DNA of 64,000 nucleotides from NCBI GenBank assembly GCA_028023455.1, contig JAQFVV010000232.1, positions 1,674,001 to 1,738,000 on the forward strand, in the 5' to 3' direction. The stretch comes from Epiperipatus broadwayi. Lineage: Eukaryota > Onychophora > Udeonychophora > Euonychophora > Peripatidae. Shown piece after piece: positions 10,135 to 21,430 of this stretch. Made by a program: the position numbers and the translations under genes. The stretch's first letter is position 1. Each line of letters starts with the position of its first letter. The notes beneath the pieces were generated by a model. It did not search any database, was not told the origin of the DNA, and saw nothing but the letters and a program-made list of their open reading frames with translations.

Positions 10135-11030
10135 CAAGAATTATATAGTAATAAAGAACAAGTACCTCCTATAACTATTACATCTTCCTAATTGCCCAGA
10201 ATTTTAAATGGAGAAGTGAGACATGCAATTAAATGTATGAAGAAATGAAAGGCTCCAGGTACTGATGGAATTATAATTGATATATTAAAAGAAGCAGGTG
10301 AAAAAATAATTTTTTTTTAGCAAAATTATATACCAAATGTCTAAATGATATAGATGTATGGGATGATTGGAAGAATGCAGTAATAATATTAATATGTAAA
10401 AAAAGGTGATAAAGAAGATATTAGAAATTACAGACCTATCAGCCTTTTATCAGTTTTATATAAAATGTTTACTAAGATAATTACAACTCGTCTACAGAGA
10501 ACATTGGATTTCCACCAACCAAGAGAACAAGCTGGATTTAAAAGTGGTTTTAGTACAGTAGATCATATACAGGTATTGAGAGAAGTTATAAAAAGGTCAA
10601 ATGAATATGAGTTGTCATTATGTTTTGAATTTGTAGATTATGAAAAGGCATTTGATTCTATAAACATTTCTTGAGTGATTAAAAGATTGGATCATCAGGG
10701 TATGATCCAGGATATTGTCATATTTTAAGAATATTTCAGCAACAATTAGATTACATAATAATACTAGTAAAGTCAACATTGAGACAGGGTGACTCCATAT
10801 ATCCAAACTTTTTATAGCAGTGTTGCAAGAAGTATTTTGTGGATAAAACTGAGAAACTAAAGGAGTGAAAGTAAATGTAGATTATTTAAGTCATTTATAT
10901 TTCACAGATGATGTAGTTGTTTTTGCTAATAATGCTTTAGATCTATAGGAAATGTTGCAGTAGTTATCAGATGAAATTAGGACTAAAGATAAATGTTAAA
11001 ATGACTACAGTAATGTTTAATGAATTTCTC
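10135..11030 (+). pseudogene. Mosaic LINE: reverse transcriptase remnant
   Basis: Motifs in order are KAPGTDG after an in-frame TGA at 10246-10248, NYRPISLL near 10435, EQAGFKSGFSTVDHIQVL near 10530, FVDYEKAFDSINIS (motif A), LRQGDSIYP near 10780 and the catalytic box FTDDVVVF at 10901 onwards. The longest open part is 10465-10674 and ends in a TGA within NIS-VIK. A frameshift near 10700 and others follow. The FTDD box is complete here and damaged in copy 1, which shows independent decay of the two arms. The minus-strand frame at 10618-10806 is an antisense shadow. Confidence 0.87.
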
Positions 11031-11649
11031 AAAATATGAAAATAAAGATTGTTTATAATGAGTTAGAAGAAGTTAACAGTTACAAATGCCTTAGTCAGAT
11101 TATTAATACAAATGGAAACATAATGAATGAAATTAATCATAGAATTAAACTTGTTTGGAGTGCTTTTGGTAGAAATAACTTGATACTAAGAGGAAATATA
11201 TCTATGTGTTTGTAAAGGAAGATTTTTAATAAATGTGTTTTACCTGTTCTCACTTATGGATCTGAGACTTGGACACTTAATAGAAGAGCAATACAGACTT
11301 CAGACCTCTCAAAGAAGTATGGAGAGATGCATGTTGGGAATAACAAGAAGAGATCGAAAACAATATATCAGTAAGAGAACAATAAGGTGTAACTGATTTT
11401 ATTGAAAAAATTAAAAGATTAAAGTGGATATATTGCTAGAAGAGATGAAAATAGATGGACAATTGAAATCTTAAACTGGATTCCAAGAGATTGTAGAAGA
11501 CCCAGGAAGAGACCACATGTGAGATGGATAGATGAAATAAGAAAGTGTGCAGGGGTGATGTGGAGAATAGAAGCTAAAGATTGGAGGTGGATTAAACTTG
11601 GAGAGACTTTCATACTGCAGTGGATTGATAATGGTTGATGACGATGATA
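11031..11649 (+). pseudogene. Mosaic LINE: C-terminal region and 3' tail
   Basis: This encodes broken counterparts of the C-terminal region: a YKCLSQIINTNGN-like stretch near 11080, LTYGSETWTL near 11250, and RRPRKRPHVRWIDEI near 11495. The 3' end carries GGTTGATGACGATGATAG, six bases longer than in copy 1, as expected for a slippage-prone tail. The minus-strand frames at 11419-11680 are antisense shadows. Confidence 0.8.
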
Positions 11650-12540
11650 GATTGTATTGTTGACATTTTCTCAGCTTCATTAATTGATAGCATATTTATT
11701 TTTCTCTTCATCACTTCCAGCAGTCTACATAAGTAAAGTTCTTTTATTCCCTCTGATATTATACGATCAATCTTAAGTTATGATTATTAACAAATTCTAA
11801 TAACCATTACTAAAATGACAGTTCATAAAAGATTCGAAGTGACTTGAAATTATACTGGAATGATATGTCTAGAATTCTCATTACGATTGTATTATAGCAT
11901 TTTCCGTAGATTTCAACAATTATTAACTTACGAGATTGTGATCAAAACAAACACTGGCAAAGTTAAAAGAATTAATAATAATTATACTTGAATTTATTTA
12001 CTGTTTGTAGTCTCTACAGATTTTTGCGAGTAGCTAGATGTTTTAAAGAATCTATAAATGAATTTCTAAATACACAAACTTTAATATATATGAAACAACG
12101 GAGACACTTGAATATTTACCAATTCACAATATCAACTAATTTTGATTAATGGTTACAGTGCTGTAAAGATTTTTTTTTCTTTTTAAATTATTTTTATATA
12201 AAATAATCTTTAAAAAAAGATTGTTTCTAAAACATAAATTAATTTAAAATCAGGTGAAATTAGAATGTTACGTTGTGGAAGCAAATGTAAATAGTCGTGG
12301 TCATATTTTGATTTATATAAAAAAAATATTTTTAGAAAAAAAATTAAAAAAAAAAGATCTATTTTTAAAAACAATGAATGTAAAATACATGGATTTATGA
12401 CAGGATGAAATTCCATGTAACAGTATTAATAATCAAAGCAGATTTAAATAGATGAGTCTTCTACATTATTGACACTATTACATTATATGCTGTGTATGTT
12501 TTAATTAAGTAATATGTGTGTAGACGTTACCCTTGCAATA
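11650..12540. other. Non-coding flank in the right arm
   Basis: This is the inverted counterpart of 1431-2298. It includes an A/T homopolymer tract at about 12160-12370. The frame at 12210-12416 on the minus strand lies across this tract and is not supported as a gene. Confidence 0.7.
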
Positions 12541-12888
12541 ATAGTGGGGTTAGAGAGTGCTGTTTCTCCATGTGTACATGTGGAGAAACAGCACCACCCA
12601 ATGGAGTGGGTTAGAATTTTGGGGTAGCTGACGATATAATATAGTTCTGTTTACAGGAATCAGCACCACCTAGGTTCTTGGTAGTGTTGGTATCAGATGA
12701 CATAAGTAAAATGGGCTTATGCATTGCAACCAGCGCCACCAAGTGGGCAGTTTTGATGCCAGCTGGCTTGTGGAAATTTCCTGTGTGTATGCATAGTGAA
12801 CAGCACGATCTAACGGCTGGAACTTGCATCGTCTGCTTTTTGGCCCCATCTCTGGATATTTCTGGGGTGCATCTAAACAGAAAGTACC
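12541..12888. repeat. GC-richer repeat segment, right arm copy
   Basis: This is the counterpart of 1061-1430, with the same recurrent GGTGCTGTT-type motif in inverse orientation. One motif copy (the 30 bp at 1088-1117) is missing here. The frame at 12678-12893 runs into the satellite and is not a credible gene. Confidence 0.6.
12557..12594. repeat. Perfect 14 bp hairpin, right arm
   Basis: GTGCTGTTTCTCCA and TGGAGAAACAGCAC pair exactly. The loop is TGTGTACATG, compared with CGTTTACACA in the left arm copy at 1371-1408. Confidence 0.85.
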
Positions 12889-15800
12889 CCTAAATAATAC
12901 TGAACTGCAATGTTAAAGTATTTAAATTCATCAATTTTTAACAATTTGTATCCTAGCTGTATTTTTCAAGCTTAAAATGCGAAATGAACATGCTGGTGTA
13001 CAATACTATATTTTGAATGAATTTTTTCGCTGATTTTGTCATATTTAGGTAGAATTAGCTAAATAATACTGAACTGCAATGTTAAAGTATTCAAATTCAT
13101 CAATTTTTAACAATTTGTATCCTAGCTGTATTTCCAAGCTTAAAACACGAAATGAACATGCTGGTGTACAATACTATATTTTGAATGAATTTTTTCACTG
13201 ATTTTGTCATATTTAGGTAGAATTAGCTAAATAATACTGAACTGCAATGTTAAAGTATTCAAATTCATCAATTTTTAAAAATTTGTATCCTAGCTGTATT
13301 TCCAAGCTTAAAACGCGAAATGAACATGCTGGTGTACAATACTATATTTTGAATGAATTTTTTCGCTGATTTTGTCATATTTAGGTAGAATTAGCTAAAT
13401 AATACTGAACTGCAATGTTAAAGTATTCAAATTCATCAATTTTTAAAAATTTGTATCCTAGCTGTATTTCCAAGCTTAAAACGCAAAATGAACATGCTGG
13501 TGTACAATACTATATTTTGAATGAATTTTTTCGCTGATTTTGTCACATTTAGGTAGAATTAGCTAAATAATACTGAACTGCAATGTTAAAGTATTCAAAT
13601 TCATCAATTTTTAAAAATTTGTATCCTAGCTGTATTTCCAAGCTTAAAATGCGAAATGAACATGCTGGTGTACAATACTATATTTTGAATGAATTTTTTC
13701 GCTGATTTTGTCATATTTAGGTAGAATTAGCTAAATAATACTGAACTGCAATGTTAAAGTATTCAAATTCATCAATTTTTAAAAATTTGTATCCTAGCTG
13801 TATTTCCAAGCTTAAAACGCGAAATGAACATGCTGGTGTACAATACTATATTTTGAATGAATTTTTTCGCTGATTTTGTCATATTTAGGTAGAATTAGCT
13901 AAATAATACTGAACTGCAATGTTAAAGTATTCAAATTCATCAATTTTTAAAAATTTGTATCCTAGCTGTATTTCCAAGCTTAAAACGCGAAATGAACATG
14001 CTGGTGTACAATACTATATTTTGAATGAATTTTTTCTCTGATTTTGTCATATTTAGGTAGAATTAGCTAAATAATCCTGAACTGCAATGTTAAAGTATTC
14101 AAATTCATCAATTTTTAACAATTTGTATCCTAGCTGTATTTCCAAGCTTAAAACGCAAAATGCACATGCTGGGGAACAATACTACATTTTGAATGAATTT
14201 TTTCGCTGATTTTGTCATATTTAGGTAGTATTAGCTAAATAATACTGAACTGCAATGTTAAAGTATTCAAATTCATCAATTTTTAAAAATTTGTATCCTA
14301 GCTGTATTTCCAAGCTTAAAACGCGAAATGAACATGCTGGTGTACAATACTATATTTTGAATGAATTTTTTCACTGATTTTGTCATATTTAGGTAGAATT
14401 AGCTAAATAATACTGAACTGCAATGTTAAAGTATTCAAATTCATCAATTTTTAAAAATTTGTATCCTAGCTGTATTTCCAAGCTTAAAACGCGAAATGAA
14501 CATGCTGGTGTACAATACTATATTTTGAATGAATTTTTTCGCTGATTTTGTCAAATTTAGGTAGAATTAGCTAAATAATACTGAACTGCAATGTTAAAGT
14601 ATTCAAATTCATCAATTTTTAAAAATTTGTATCCTAGCTGTATTTCCAAGCTTAAAACACGAAATGAACATGCTGGTGTACAATACTATATTTTGAATGA
14701 ATTTTTTCGCTGATTTTGTCATATTTAGGTAGAATTAGCTAAATAATACTGAACTGCAATGTTAAAGTATTCAAATTCATCAATTTTTAAAAATTTGTAT
14801 CCTAGCTGTATTTCCAAGCTTAAAACGCGAAATGAACATGCTGGTGTATAATACTATATTTTGAATGAATTTTTTCACTGATTTTGTCATATTTAGGTAG
14901 AATTAGCTAAATAATACTGAACTGCAATGTTAAAGTATTCAAATTCATCAATTTTTAAAAATTTGTATCCTAGCTGTATTTCCAAGCTTAAAACGCGAAA
15001 TGAACATGCTGGTGTACAATAGTATATTTTGAATGAATTTTTTCACTGATTTTGTCATATTTAGGTAGAATTAGCTAAATAATACTGAACTGCAATGTTA
15101 AAGTATTCAAATTCATCAATTTTTAACAATTTGTATCCTAGCTGTATTTCCAAGCTTAAAATGCAAAATGAACATGCTGGTGTACAATACTATATTTTGA
15201 ATGAATTTTTTCGCTGATTTTGTCATATTTAGGTAGAATTAGCTAAATAATACTGAACTGCAATGTTAAAGTATTCAAATTCATCAATTTTTAACAATTT
15301 GTATCCTAGCTGTATTTCCAAGCTTAAAACGCGAAATGCACATGCTGGTGTACAATACTATATTTTGAATGAATTTTTTCGCTGATTTTGTCATATTTAG
15401 GTAGAATTAGCTAAATAATACTGAACTGCAATGTTAAAGTATTCAAATTCATCAATTTTTAACAATTTGTATCCTAGCTGTATTTCCAAGCTTAAAATGC
15501 AAAATGAACATGCTGGTGTACAATACTATATTTTGAATGAATTTTTTCACTGATTTTGTCATATTTAGGTAGAATTAGCTAAATAATACTGAACTGCAAT
15601 GTTAAAGTATTCAAATTCATCAATTTTTAAAAATTTGTATCCTAGCTGTATTTCCAAGCTTAAAACGCGAAATGCACATGCTGGTGTACAATACTATATT
15701 TTGAATGAATTTTTTCGCTGATTTTGTCATATTTAGGTAGATTTAGCTAAATAATACTGAACTGCAATGTTAAAGTATTCAAATTCATCAATTTTTAACA

Positions 15801-17345
15801 ATTTGTATCCTAGCTGTATTTCCAAGCTTAAAACGCGAAATGAACATGCTGGTGTACAATACTATATTTTGAATGAATTTTTTCGCTGATTTTGTCATAT
15901 TTAGGTAGAATTAGCTAAATAATACTGAACTGCAATGTTAAAGTATTCAAATTCATCAATTTTTAACAATTTGTATCCTAGCTGTATTTCCAAGCTTAAA
16001 ACGCGAAATGCACATGCTGGTGTACAATACTATATTTTGAATGAATTTTTTCACTGATTTTGTCATATTTAGGTAGAATTAGCTAAATAATACTGAACTG
16101 CAATGTTAAAGTATTCAAATTCATCAATTTTTAACAATTTGTATCCTAGCTGTATTTCCAAGCTTAAAACGCGAAATGCACATGCTGGTGTACAATAGTA
16201 TATTTTGAATGAATTTTTTTGCTGATTTTGTCATATTTAGGTAGAATTAGCTAAATAATACTGAACTGCAATGTTAAAGTATTCAAATTCATCAATTTTT
16301 AACAATTTGTATCCTAGCTGTATTTCCAAGCTTAAAACGCAAAATGCACATGCTGGTGTACAATAGTATATTTTGAATGAATTTTTTTACTGATTTTGTC
16401 ATATTTAGGTAGAATTAGCTAAATAATACTGAACTGCAATGTTAAAGTATTCAAATTCATCAATTTTTAAAAATTTGTATCCTAGCTGTATTTCCAAGCT
16501 TAAAACGCGAAATGCACATGCTGGTGTACAATACTATATTTTGAATGAATTTTTTCGCTGATTTTGTCATATTTAGGTAGAATTAGCTAAATAATACTGA
16601 ACTGCAATGTTAAAGTATTCAAATTCATCAATTTTTAAAAATTTGTATCCTAGCTGTATTTCCAAGCTTAAAACGCGAAATGAACATGCTGGTGTACAAT
16701 ACTATATTTTGAATGAATTTTTTCACTGATTTTGTCATATTTAGGTAGAATTAGCTAAATAATACTGAACTGCAATGTTAAAGTATTCAAATTCATCAAT
16801 TTTTAACAATTTGTATCCTAGCTGTATTTCCAAGCTTAAAACGCAAAATGCACATGCTGGTGTACAATACTATATTTTGAATGAATTTTTTTGCTGATTT
16901 TGTCATATTTAGGTAGAATTAGCTAAATAATACTGAACTGCAATGTTAAAGAATACAAATTCATCAATTTTTAACAATTTGTATCTTAGCTGTATTTCCA
17001 AGCTTAAAATGCAAAATGCACATGCTGGTGTACAATTGTATATTTTGAATGAATTTTTTCGTTGATTTTGTCATATTTAGATAGATTTAGCTAAATAATA
17101 CTGAACTGCAATGTTAAAGTATTCAAATTCATCAATTTTTAAAAATTTGTATCCTAGCTGTATTTCCAAGCTTAAAACGCGAAATGAACATGCTGGTGTA
17201 CAATAGTATATTTTGAATGAATTTTTTCGCTGATTTTGTCATATTTAGATAGATTTAGCTAAATAATACTGAACTGCAATGTTAAAGTATTCAAATTCAT
17301 CAATTTTTAACAATTTGTATCCTAGCTGTATTTCCAAGCTTAAAA

Positions 17346-17435
17346 CGCTAAATAAACTTCCTGGTATTCAATACTATATTTTTAATGAATTTTTCGCTGA
17401 TTTTGTCATATTTAGGTAGATTTAGTTAAATAATA
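17346..17435 (+). repeat. Divergent monomer variant, first copy
   Basis: This monomer carries a linked set of changes: ACGCTAAATAAACTTCCTGG, a TATTCAATAC step, TTTTTAATGAATTTTTCGC with one T missing, GTAGATTTAGTTAAA. The same combination recurs at 19361 and 24564. Confidence 0.85.
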
Positions 17436-19360
17436 CTGAACTGCAATGTTAAAGTATTCAAATTCATCAATTTTTAACAATTTGTATCCTAGCTGTATTT
17501 CCAAGCTTAAAACGTGAAATGCACATGCTGGTGTACAATAGTATATTTTGAATGAATTTTTTCACTGATTTTGTCATATTTAGGTAGAATTAGCTAAATA
17601 ATACTGAACTGCAATGTTAAAGTATTCAAATTCATCAATTTTTAACAATTTGTATCCTAGCTGTATTTCCAAGCTTAAAACGCGAAATGAACATGCTGGT
17701 GTACAATACTATATTTTGAATGAATTTTTTCGCTGATTTTGTCATATTTAGGTAGAATTAGCTAAATAATACTGAACTGCAATGTTAAAGTATTCAAATT
17801 CATCAATTTTTAAAAATTTGTATCCTAGCTGTATTTCCAAGCTTAAAATGCGAAATGAACATGCTGGTGTACAATACTATATTTTGAATGAATTTTTTCA
17901 CTGATTTTGTCATATTTAGGTAGAATTAGCTAAATAATACTGAACTGCAATGTTAAAGTATTCAAATTCATCAATTTTTAACAATTTGTATCCTAGCTGT
18001 ATTTCCAAGCTTAAAACGCGAAATGGACATGCTGGTATACAATACTATATTTTGAATGAATTTTTTCGCTGATTTTGTCATATTTAGGTAGAATTAGTTA
18101 AATAATACTGAACTGCAATGTTAAAGTATTCAAATTCATCAATTTTTAAAAATTTGTATCCTAGCTGTATTTCCAAGCTTAAAACGCGAAATGAACATGC
18201 TGGTGTACAATACTATATTTTGAATGAATTTTTTCGCTGATTTTGTCATATTTAGGTAGAATTAGCTAAATAATACTGAACTGCAATGTTAAAGTATTCA
18301 AATTCATCAATTTTTAAAAATTTGTATCCTAGCTGTATTTCCAAGCTTAAAACGCGAAATGAACATGCTGGTGTACAATACTATATTTTGAATGAATTTT
18401 TTCACTGATTTTGTCATATTTAGGTAGAATTAGCTAAATAATACTGAACTGCAATGTTAAAGTATTCAAATTCATCAATTTTTAACAATTTGTATCCTAG
18501 CTGTATTTCCAAGCTTAAAATGCGAAATGCACATGCTGGTGTACAATAGTATATTTTGAATGAATTTTTTCGCTGATTTTGTCATATTTAGGTAGAATTA
18601 GCTAAATAATACTGAACTGCAATGTTAAAGTATTCAAATTCATCAATTTTTAAAAATTTGTATCCTAGCTGTATTTCCAAGCTTAAAACGCGAAATGAAC
18701 ATGCTGGTGTACAATACTATATTTTGAATGAATTTTTTCGCTGATTTTGTCATATTTAGGTAGAATTAGCTAAATAATACTGAACTGCAATGTTAAAGTA
18801 TTCAAATTCATCAATTTTTAACAATTTGTATCCTAGCTGTATTTCCAAGCTTAAAATGCGAAATGAACATGCTGGTGTACAATAGTATATTTTGAATGAA
18901 TTTTTGCACTGATTTTGTCATATTTAGGTAGAATTAGCTAAATAATACTGAACTGCAATGTTAAAGTATTCAAATTCATCAATTTTTAACAATTTGTATC
19001 CTAGCTGTATTTCCAAGCTTAAAACACGAAATGAACATGCTGGTGTACAATAGTATATTTTGAATGAATTTTTTCACTGATTTTGTCATATTTAGGTAGA
19101 TTTAGCTAAATAATACTGAACTGCAATGTTAAAGTATTCAAATTCATCAATTTTTAAAAATTTGTATCCTAGCTGTATTTCCAAGCTTAAAACGCGAAAT
19201 GAACATGCTGGTGTACAATACTATATTTTGAATGAATTTTTTCGCTGATTTTGTCATATTTAGGTAGAATTAGCTAAATAATACTGAACTGCAATGTTAA
19301 AGTATTTAAATTCATCAATTTTTAAAAATTTGTATCCTAGCTGTATTTCCAAGCTTAAAA

Positions 19361-19475
19361 CGCTAAATAAACTTCCTGGTATTCAATACTATATTTTTAA
19401 TGAATTTTTCGCTGATTTTGTCATATTTAGGTAGATTTAGTTAAATAATACTGAACTGCAATGTTAAAGTATTGA
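19361..19475 (+). repeat. Divergent monomer variant, second copy
   Basis: It carries the same linked changes as at 17346, 2015 bp away (12 monomers minus the one-base deletion). Here the next monomer begins with the rare ATTGAAATTC in place of ATTCAAATTC. Confidence 0.85.
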
Positions 19476-19954
19476 AATTCATCAATTTTTAAAAATTTGT
19501 ATCCTAGCTGTATTTCCAAGCTTAAAACGCGAAATGAACATGCTGGTGTACAATACTATATTTTGAATGAATTTTTTCACTGATTTTGTCATATTTAGGT
19601 AGAATTAGCTAAATAATACTGAACTGCAATGTTAAAGTATTCAAATTCATCAATTTTTAACAATTTGTATCCTAGCTGTATTTCCAAGCTTAAAACGCGA
19701 AATGCACATGCTGGTGTACAATAGTATATTTTGAATGAATTTTTTCGCTGATTTTGTCATATTTAGGTAGAATTAGCTAAATAATACTGAACTGCAATGT
19801 TAAAGTATTCAAATTCATCAATTTTTAAAAATTTGTATCCTAGCTGTATTTTTAAGCTTAAAACGCGAAATAAACATGCTGGTGTACAATAGTATATTTT
19901 GAATGAATTTTTTTCTGATTTTGTCATATTTAGGTAGAATTAGCTAAATAATAC

Positions 19955-20040
19955 TGGACTGCAATGTTAAAGTATTCAAATTCAATTTTTAACAATTTGT
20001 ATCCTAGCTGTATTTCCATGTTTAAAACGCGAAATGAACA
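19955..20040 (+). repeat. Monomer with 3 bp deletion and ACTGGACTGC
   Basis: ACTGGACTGC and AATTCAATTTTTAAC (ATC lost) occur together with TTCCATGTTTAAAA. Related monomers are at 34231 and 38260, the latter two 4029 bp apart (24 units minus 3 bases). Confidence 0.8.
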
Positions 20041-21371
20041 TGCTGGTGTACAATAGTATATTTTGAATGAATTTTTTCACTGATTTTGTCAAATTTAGGT
20101 AGAATTAGCTAAATAATACTGAACTGCAATGTTAAAGTATTCAAATTCATCAATTTTTAAAAATTTGTATCCTAGCTGTATTTCCAAGCTTAAAACGCGA
20201 AATGAACATGCTGGTGTACAATACTATATTTTGAATGAATTTTTTCGCTGATTTTGTCATATTTAGGTAGAATTAGCTAAATAATACTGAACTGCAATGT
20301 TAAAGTATTCAAATTCATCAATTTTTAAAAATTTGTATCCTAGCTGTATTTCCAAGCTTAAAACGCGCTATGAACATGCTGGTATACAGTAATATATTTT
20401 TAATGAATTTTTTCACTGATTTGGTCAAATTTAGATAGAATTAGCTAAATTATACTGAACTGCAATGTTAAAGTATTCAAATTCATCAATTTTTAAAAAT
20501 TTGTATCCTAGCTGTATTTCCAAGCTTAAAATGCGAAATGCACATGCTGGTGTACAATACTATATTTTGAATGAATTTTTTCACTGATTTTGTCATATTT
20601 AGGTAGAATTAGCTAAATAATACTGAACTGCAATGTTAAAGTATTCAAATTCATCAATTTTTAAAAATTTGTATCCTAGCTGTATTTCCAAGCTTAAAAC
20701 GCAAAATGAACATGCTGGTGTACAATACTATATTTTGAATGAATTTTTTCGCTGATTTTGTCATATTTAGGTAGAATTAGCTAAATAATACTGAACTGCA
20801 ATGTTAAAGTATTCAAATTCATCAATTTTTAAAAATTTGTATCCTAGCTGTATTTCCAAGCTTAAAACGCGAAATGAACATGCTGGTGTACAATACTATA
20901 TTTTGAATGAATTTTTTCGCTGATTTTGTCATATTTAGGTAGAATTAGCTAAATAATACTGAACTGCAATGTTAAAGTATTCAAATTCATCAATTTTTAA
21001 CAATTTGTATCCTAGCTGTATTTCCAAGCTTAAAACGCAAAATGAACATGCTGGTGTACAATACTATATTTTGAATGAATTTTTTCACTGATTTTGTCAT
21101 ATTTAGGTAGAATTAGCTAAATAATACTGAACTGCAATGTTAAAGTATTCAAATTCATCAATTTTTAACAATTTGTATCCTAGCTGTATTTCCAAGCTTA
21201 AAATGCGAAATGAACATGCTGGTGTACAATACTATATTTTGAATGAATTTTTTCACTGATTTTGTCATATTTAGGTAGAATTAGCTAAATAATAGTGAAC
21301 TGCAATGTTAAAGTATTCAAATTCATCAATTTTTAACAATTTGTATCCTAGCTGTATTTCCAAGCTTAAAA

Positions 21372-21430
21372 CGCGAAATGGACCTGCTGGTGTATAATAG
21401 TATATTTTGAATGAATTTTTTTCCTGATTT
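21372..21430 (+). repeat. Monomer variant with TTTTTTTCCTGATT, first copy
   Basis: GGACCTGCTGGTGTATAATAG and TTTTTTTCCTGATT are linked. The same pair recurs at 28765, 32125 and 36320. Confidence 0.8.

Larger units (their letters stand above)
8600..11649 (+). mobile_element. Mosaic LINE copy on the plus strand, inactive
   Basis: The copy reads 5' leader (8600-8960), endonuclease remnant (about 8960-9720), linker, reverse transcriptase (10135-11030), C-terminal region and a TGATGACGATGATAG tail ending near 11649. Upstream of about 10130 it is an old, decayed copy matching 7505-7986. Downstream it matches copy 1 closely and continues into the same flank beyond the LINE end. It is therefore a recombinant between two LINE sequences of different age. 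Confidence 0.83.
1061..12888. repeat. Foldback-like composite block with inverted ends
   Basis: The two ends of this 11.8 kb block are inverted copies: GGTAGTTTCTGGTTAGCTGC at 1061 and, read on the minus strand from 12888, GGTACTTTCTGTTTAGATGC (17 of 20 identical). Homology continues inwards for about 2.7 kb on each side. The interior holds three LINE copies of one family, two on minus and one on plus. The outer flanks differ: the 145 bp repeat on the left and the 168 bp satellite on the right, with no convincing target-site duplication. A simple transposon insertion into one site is therefore not shown. A segmental inverted duplication or gene-conversion origin is at least as likely. Confidence 0.7.
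10130..12888 (+). repeat. Outer inverted repeat, right arm
   Basis: This is the reverse-complement partner of 1061-3790. It contains the LINE 3' half (to 11649), non-coding flank (11650-12540) and the GC-richer segment (12540-12888). It ends exactly where the 168 bp satellite begins. Relative to the left arm it lacks the 30 bp corresponding to 1088-1117. Confidence 0.9.

Noticed and set aside
1055-12900. TAAAT target-site duplication around the foldback block
   Set aside because: TAAAT lies near both ends, but on the right it is part of the normal satellite monomer and the spacing from the two ends differs.
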